38,637 bases of DNA from assembly GCA_003241485.1 (NCBI GenBank), contig QFQD01000026.1, positions 1 through 38,637 on the forward strand. Direction: 5' to 3'. The stretch is from Ancylobacter novellus (lineage in GTDB: Bacteria; Pseudomonadota; Alphaproteobacteria; Rhizobiales; Xanthobacteraceae). This document shows, one piece after another, positions 34,425 to 38,637 of this stretch (position 1 is its first letter; each line of letters begins with the position of its first letter). The position numbers and the translations under genes were made by a program. The notes beneath the pieces are model-generated. The model was not told the DNA's origin. It did no database searches and was given only the letters and a program-made list of their open reading frames with translations.

Positions 34425-35720
34425 TTGGCGTCCGCAGCACCTCAGCCTCACGCCGTTCCCGCGGGTGGGTCGAAGCATCGGCCGGCACGGTCGCGCCTTT
34501 GGGCGCGGGTGGCGGTGGTTGCGCTTGTGGGCATCGTCGTTGCGGCCTGCGCCAGCCGCCCGGTCGGCGTGCTCGGCCCGGTCGCGCAGACCGTTCCCGG
34601 CACCTCCGAGGTCAACATGCTGGTGGCGACCACCCGCGCGCCCGCGACGGATCCGAATGTCCTGTTCACCGGGGAGCGCGGCACCAAGGTGTCGCTGACG
34701 GCCTTCACCATCTCGATCCCGCCCGAGGAGCGTCGCCAGGTCGGCCAGGTGCAGTGGCCGCGCCGTCTTCCCGCCAATCCCGCAACCGACTTTGCCACCG
34801 TCAATGTCGATCCGCTCGCGGGCGAGCAGGCCGCCAGGAAATGGCTCGATGGCCATCTGACGCCGAGCGGGCGCGTGCTGATCTTCGTGCACGGCTTCAA
34901 CAATCGCTTCGAGGATGCGGTCTACCGCTTCGCGCAGATCGTGCACGATTCCGGCGCCGATGCCGCCCCGGTGCTGTTCACCTGGCCCTCGCGCGCCCGG
35001 GTCTTCGACTATCTTTTCGACCGCGAGAGCACCATCTTCTCGCGCGACGCCTTTGAGGAGACCGTCTGGCAGATTTCCAAGGATCCGCGCGTAAAGGATG
35101 TGACCGTCATGGCGCATTCGATGGGCGCGTGGCTCGCCATGGAAGGGCTGCGGCAGATGGCGATACGGCGCGGCACCCTGCCGGCCAAGATCTCCAACGT
35201 GATCCTCGCCTCGCCCGACGTCGATGTCGACGTATTCGCCACGCAATGGCGTGCGCTGGAAAGCCCGAAGGCGCGCTTCACCCTGTTCGTCTCAAGCGAC
35301 GACCGCGCCCTGCAGGTCTCCCGCCGCATCGCCGGTGGCGTGGACAGGCTCGGGCAGATCGACCCCAACCGCTATTATGCCGAGCTGGAGAAATCCGGCA
35401 TCGTCGTCATCGACCTCACCGCCATGCGCTCGGGCGATACGCTCAACCATGGCCGCTTCGCCTCCTCGCCCGAAGTGGTGCAGGCGATCGGCCAGCGGCT
35501 GGTCAACGGGCAGACGGTGACGGATTCCGATGTCAGTCTGGGCGACCGGATCGCCGTCGGCGCCATGGGCGTGGGGCAGGCGGTCGGCAGCGCTGCGGGC
35601 CTGGCTATCACCGCGCCCATCGCGGTGATCGATCCGGCGACGCGGCAGACCTATCAGGATCAGTTGCAGCAGTTCGGCCGGACGGTGAGCGAGACCGCGC
35701 AGGACCCCGCCGCCGACTGA
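34425..35720 (+). CDS. Lipoprotein alpha/beta hydrolase (DUF900-like)
   Basis: The 431-residue protein has a signal segment ARVAVVALVGIVVAAC with a lipobox-like VAAC (C42), then an alpha/beta hydrolase core: VLIFVHGFNNRFEDAVYR (150-168), VLFTWPSRARVFDYLFDR, nucleophile S232 in AHSMGAWLAMEGLR and ILASPDVDVDVF. This is the pattern of the DUF900 esterase-like family. I take TTG 34425 as the start because GGAG lies 7 nt upstream and no ATG fits before the lipobox; GTG codons within the signal region are less likely. It is probably attached to the membrane facing the periplasm. Confidence 0.85.
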   Translation: MASAAPQPHAVPAGGSKHRPARSRLWARVAVVALVGIVVAACASRPVGVLGPVAQTVPGTSEVNMLVATTRAPATDPNVLFTGERGTKVSLTAFTISIPPEERRQVGQVQWPRRLPANPATDFATVNVDPLAGEQAARKWLDGHLTPSGRVLIFVHGFNNRFEDAVYRFAQIVHDSGADAAPVLFTWPSRARVFDYLFDRESTIFSRDAFEETVWQISKDPRVKDVTVMAHSMGAWLAMEGLRQMAIRRGTLPAKISNVILASPDVDVDVFATQWRALESPKARFTLFVSSDDRALQVSRRIAGGVDRLGQIDPNRYYAELEKSGIVVIDLTAMRSGDTLNHGRFASSPEVVQAIGQRLVNGQTVTDSDVSLGDRIAVGAMGVGQAVGSAAGLAITAPIAVIDPATRQTYQDQLQQFGRTVSETAQDPAAD

Positions 35721-35744
35721 GGCGGCGGGACCCTTATCCGCACC

Positions 35745-36077
35745 TTACCAGGCGCGGACCCAGCGGCCCGGCTCGAACACCCACTGGCCGCGACGCAGCA
35801 CCCAGCGCGGACCGACATAGTTGAACCCGCGGCGGTTCTCTTCCCAGTGCCCGGGCGTCCACACCCAGCCCCGGCGGCCAGCCCAGGCCCAGTGGCCGGG
35901 GATCCAGGTATAGCCCCGGCGCGGTGCCGGGCGAGGCTCGCGGCGTACTGGAGGGGGAGCGCCGGGCGGGGGCGGCGCACCCCATTGGGCATCGGCGGTC
36001 GTCACAAGTGCCGACCCAAGCGGAGCGGCCAGGGCGGAGGCGGCGAGCGCCTTGAACAGCGAACGTCGAGAGATCAT
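35745..36077 (-). CDS. Small Tat-exported protein with YXWXGXW-type repeats
   Basis: The 110-residue protein begins MISRRSLFKALAASALAAPL, a twin-arginine (SRRSLFK) signal, with cleavage probably at ADA-QW. The mature part is short and proline/tryptophan-rich, with repeats of the type YTWIPGHW, VWTPGHW, FNYVGPRW, VFEPGRW. Such YXWXGXW proteins are common small envelope proteins of proteobacteria with no settled function. The ATG at 36077 has AAGGAAG 7 nt upstream; a longer start at 36143 would run into the GltS gene. It may be co-transcribed with GltS, 34 nt upstream. Confidence 0.85.
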   Translation of the reverse strand: MISRRSLFKALAASALAAPLGSALVTTADAQWGAPPPPGAPPPVRREPRPAPRRGYTWIPGHWAWAGRRGWVWTPGHWEENRRGFNYVGPRWVLRRGQWVFEPGRWVRAW

Positions 36078-36111
36078 CCAGCACTTCCTTGCAGCGTCGA
36101 GGCGTCGAGGG

Positions 36112-37317
36112 TCAGCGGGCGATATAGCCGATGACCGCCGCATTGATGATATCGATGAAGAAGGCGGAAACCAGCGGCAGAATGATGAAGGCGCGGGCGG
36201 CGGAACCGTGGGCCTTGGTCACCGCGGTCATGTTGGCAATCGCCGTCGGTGTCGCGCCCAGGCTGATGCCGGTGAAGCCGGCCGAGAGCACTGCGGCCTC
36301 GTAGTTCTTCCCCATGGCGGGAAACACCACGAAGATGATGTAGACCACCGCCGCGACCGTCTGCACCCCGAGCACGATCACCAGCGACGTGCCTAGGCCG
36401 CCCAGCGTCCAAAGCTGCATGCTCATCAGCGACATGGACAGGAACACGTTCAGCGAGAAGTCCGACACCAGTGCCAGCGCGCGCGTGCGCGTCGGCCAGA
36501 CGAGATGGGGCATCAGGCGGGGAATGGTGTTGGTCATCACGATGGCGACCAGCAGGCAGACCACGAACATGGGCAGCTTCAGCGCCACATCCTCCAGCAG
36601 CTCGTCAACGATGTAGCCGATGAGGATGGCGACGTTCAGCACCAGCACGGTGCGCAGCAGGCTGACATGGCTGACATCCTCATGCGCCGGGCCGCCGCTC
36701 TTCTGCGGCAGGCCGACCACGGCGACCTCGGCCTTCGGCCCCTTCAGATCGTAGCGGGTGATGAGATGGCGCGCGATCGGCCCGCCGACGAGGCTCGCCA
36801 CCACGAGACCGAGCGTTGCCACCGCGATGCCGACTTCCATCGCATTGGCGACATGGAAGCGCTCGGCGATGAGAGGGGCCCAGGCGATGGTGGTGCCGTG
36901 CCCGCCAATGAGCGAGGCCGAGCCGAGGAACACCGTCAGCCCCTCCGGCAGGCCCAGCAGCGCGACGCTGCCCGCCGCGATGAGGTTCTGCAGCATCAGA
37001 TAGACCACGGTGAGGATGAGCAGCACCAGCAGCGGGCGGCCACCGGAAATCAGGTCGTCGAGCTTGGCGTTGAGGCCGATCCCGGTGAAGAAATACAGCA
37101 GCAGCATGTCGCGCGCTTCCAGCGCGAAGCTGATCTCGACGCCGAAGAAGCGGTAGGCAATGAGCGTGACCATCGCCGTCAGCAGGCCACCCGTCACCGC
37201 CTCGGGAATATTGAACGTGCGCAGTGCCGGGATGGCGCGGTTGATGCCGGCCCCGGCGAAGAACACCAGAATGGCGATGGTGAAGGTGAGCAGCCCCGGC
37301 GTCTGTAGCGTCGTCAT
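36112..37317 (-). CDS. gltS: GltS-type sodium/glutamate symporter
   Basis: The 401-residue membrane protein matches the GltS family: FTIAILVFFAGAGINRAIPALRTFNIPEAVTGGLL at the start, LLYFFTGIGLNAKLDDLISGGRPLLVLL, ASLIGGHGTTIAWAPLIAERF in the first re-entrant region, and FTGISLGATPTAIANMTAVTKAHG in the second. About ten spans. It would take up glutamate with Na+. Glutamate is the product of 5-oxoprolinase, but the gene is distant and in another operon, so I draw no functional link. The ATG has GGGGGAA upstream and the gene is 33 nt downstream of the GntP-family gene. Confidence 0.92.
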   Translation of the reverse strand: MTTLQTPGLLTFTIAILVFFAGAGINRAIPALRTFNIPEAVTGGLLTAMVTLIAYRFFGVEISFALEARDMLLLYFFTGIGLNAKLDDLISGGRPLLVLLILTVVYLMLQNLIAAGSVALLGLPEGLTVFLGSASLIGGHGTTIAWAPLIAERFHVANAMEVGIAVATLGLVVASLVGGPIARHLITRYDLKGPKAEVAVVGLPQKSGGPAHEDVSHVSLLRTVLVLNVAILIGYIVDELLEDVALKLPMFVVCLLVAIVMTNTIPRLMPHLVWPTRTRALALVSDFSLNVFLSMSLMSMQLWTLGGLGTSLVIVLGVQTVAAVVYIIFVVFPAMGKNYEAAVLSAGFTGISLGATPTAIANMTAVTKAHGSAARAFIILPLVSAFFIDIINAAVIGYIAR

Positions 37318-37350
37318 CGTTCCCCCTGCCTGCGCTCGCCCGTCGTCAGC

Positions 37351-38637
37351 TCAGAACGACCCGACAAGCGAGCCGAGCAGGATGACCGCCACCAGCGCGA
37401 GAATGGCGCCAACGATTCCGACCATGACGATGTCGAGATAGCTTTCGCGATGCGTTGTGCCGCAGACCGCGAGCAATGTCACCACGGCACCATTATGGGG
37501 CAGGCTGTCCAGCGTGCCGGAACCGATCACCGCCACGCGGTGCATGAGTGCGGGATCGAGCCCGGTCTCGGCGGCGATCTTCATATAGGTCGGCCCCAGC
37601 GCGTCCAGCGCGATGGTGAGGCCGCCCGAGGCGGAGCCGGTCAGCGCCGCCAGCACATTGGTGGCGACGGCGAGCGAGACCAGCGGGCCGCCGTCGATGC
37701 CAAGCACCCATTCGCGCACCAGCTCGAAGGCCGGCAGCGCCGCGACCACCGCGCCGAAGCCCACCAGGCTCGCCACGCTGAACACCGGCAGCACGGAGGC
37801 ATTGGCGCCCGCATCCATGGTGGCGCGCAGGCCCGGCAGCCGCCGCCAGTTGATGGCCAGCGCGGTGAGGATCGCCGCGGTCAGCGCCACGGCGACCGAC
37901 CACACGCCGCCGACGGCCGACAGCGTGGTCGGTCCCCAGCGCTCCTGCGCGAGGTAGGAGACATCGAGGCGCGGCAGGATCAGTAGCGACATCAGCAGGT
38001 TGACCACCACCACGACCACCAGCGGCAGTGCCGCCAGCACGATGGGCGGCGCGCTGAAGGCATGCATGCCGTTATGGATCTCGGCCGGGTCGAACTCATG
38101 CGCGGTGGTGGCGCGCTCGCGCACGATGGGGTCCTCGGCGGCGGCATCCACCGGGGCGGCGGCGTCCGCCGGCCCGAAGCCTTCGCCGGCGAGGCGGGCC
38201 CTGCCCTCGGCACGGCCCAGCCACCACAGGCCGAAGGCCAGCATGATGAGCGAGGCGAGGATGCCGAGGCCCGGCGCGGCGAAGGGCGTGGTGCCGAAGA
38301 ACGGCATCGGGATCGCGTTCTGGATCGAGGGCGTGCCGGGCAGCGCCGACATGGTGAAGGTGGAGGTGCCGAGCGCGATGGCGGCGGGCATCAGCCGGCG
38401 CGGAATGCCGGCGGCACGGAACAGGGCGAGGCCCATCGGCGCGATGACGAAGAAGGCGACGAACAGGCTGACGCCGCCATAGGTGACGAGCGCGCCGGCC
38501 AGCACCACGGCCAGCATGGCCCGCTTCGCCCCCAGCTTCTCCGTCATGAAATCGGCAATGGCGCTCACCGAGCCGCTGTCGTCCATGATCTTGCCGAACA
38601 GCGCGCCGAGCAGGAACAGCGGGAAGAACTGCGCCAC
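37351..38637 (-). CDS. GntP-family permease (5' end outside window)
   Basis: The 428 visible residues are the main part of a GntP-type gluconate/hydroxybutyrate permease: FFPLFLLGALFGKIMDDSGS, TYGGVSLFVAFFVIAPMGLALFRAAGIPRRLMP, STFTMSALPGTPSIQNAIPMPFFGT, and GSASGGLTIALDALG, GSGTLDSLPHNGAVVTLLAVCGTTH near the C-terminus. The frame is open at the right edge, so the true start and about 40 residues are missing; the first codon there (GTG) is probably internal. It takes up a hydroxy or sugar acid; the substrate cannot be fixed. It is probably upstream of gltS in one operon. Confidence 0.88.
   Translation of the reverse strand: MAQFFPLFLLGALFGKIMDDSGSVSAIADFMTEKLGAKRAMLAVVLAGALVTYGGVSLFVAFFVIAPMGLALFRAAGIPRRLMPAAIALGTSTFTMSALPGTPSIQNAIPMPFFGTTPFAAPGLGILASLIMLAFGLWWLGRAEGRARLAGEGFGPADAAAPVDAAAEDPIVRERATTAHEFDPAEIHNGMHAFSAPPIVLAALPLVVVVVVNLLMSLLILPRLDVSYLAQERWGPTTLSAVGGVWSVAVALTAAILTALAINWRRLPGLRATMDAGANASVLPVFSVASLVGFGAVVAALPAFELVREWVLGIDGGPLVSLAVATNVLAALTGSASGGLTIALDALGPTYMKIAAETGLDPALMHRVAVIGSGTLDSLPHNGAVVTLLAVCGTTHRESYLDIVMVGIVGAILALVAVILLGSLVGSF

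Overview
The window is GC-rich DNA with dense, often overlapping operons and start codons preceded by GGAG/GAGG-type ribosome sites. Gene content (form II Cox-type molybdenum hydroxylases, a GlpSTPQV-like importer with two ATPases, a REP-like palindrome of a type common in alphaproteobacteria) suggests an alphaproteobacterium, probably Hyphomicrobiales. That placement is inference; there is no rRNA in the window, and I recognise no tRNA, CRISPR array, transposase or phage gene.

Layout. (a) 1-811, minus: a CoxG-like protein and the start of a CoxS-like [2Fe-2S] subunit that runs off the left edge. (b) 1104-5474, plus: an unusual fold-type II PLP enzyme, a two-subunit class I CoA-transferase, a REP-like palindrome and an LLM-class oxidoreductase of the F420 type. 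(c) 5505-8885, minus: a 29-residue membrane micro-ORF, then a pxpA-fbiC pair (PxpA lactamase subunit and fused Fo synthase, 4 nt apart). (d) 9005-11659, plus: pxpB, pxpC and a GntR/UTRA regulator. (e) 11756-16121, minus: a three-gene molybdenum hydroxylase operon whose small subunit is fused to a CoxG domain; a second large subunit (16289-18577) is divergent and has no small or medium subunits beside it. (f) 18574-27934, minus: a nine-gene operon for an ABC importer (two ATPases, binding protein, two permeases), an acetamidase/formamidase-family protein, a two-subunit GMC dehydrogenase and a phosphoribosyltransferase. (g) 28120-31525, minus: fgd-cofE-cofD-cofC. (h) 31729-38637: an AI-2E family membrane protein, two alpha/beta hydrolases, a Tat-exported YXWXGXW-type protein, a GltS-type symporter and a truncated GntP-family permease. 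These last genes look unrelated to the rest.

How it fits together. Regions (c) and (g) together encode Fo synthase, CofC, CofD and CofE, plus an F420-dependent glucose-6-phosphate dehydrogenase to reduce the cofactor. Region (b) holds a possible F420 user. Between them lie importer, amidase, lactamase (PxpABC), molybdenum hydroxylases, CoA-transferase and phosphoribosyltransferase. This is what one would expect of a pathway that imports an N-containing (hetero)cyclic compound, hydroxylates it to a lactam, reduces it with F420H2, opens it by lactam/amide hydrolysis and activates the acid with CoA. The substrate is not known to me; the pathway is inference from gene content.

Regulation. The motif TAGTATCAT or its core occurs in four promoter regions: the PLP/CoA-transferase operon, pxpA/pxpB, gntR itself and the divergent molybdenum hydroxylases. 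An identical AT-rich 10-mer, AAATGATAAT, lies upstream of both F420 operons. A GTGTCTATACAC palindrome precedes the importer operon. This suggests a local regulon, with the GntR protein as the obvious candidate regulator.
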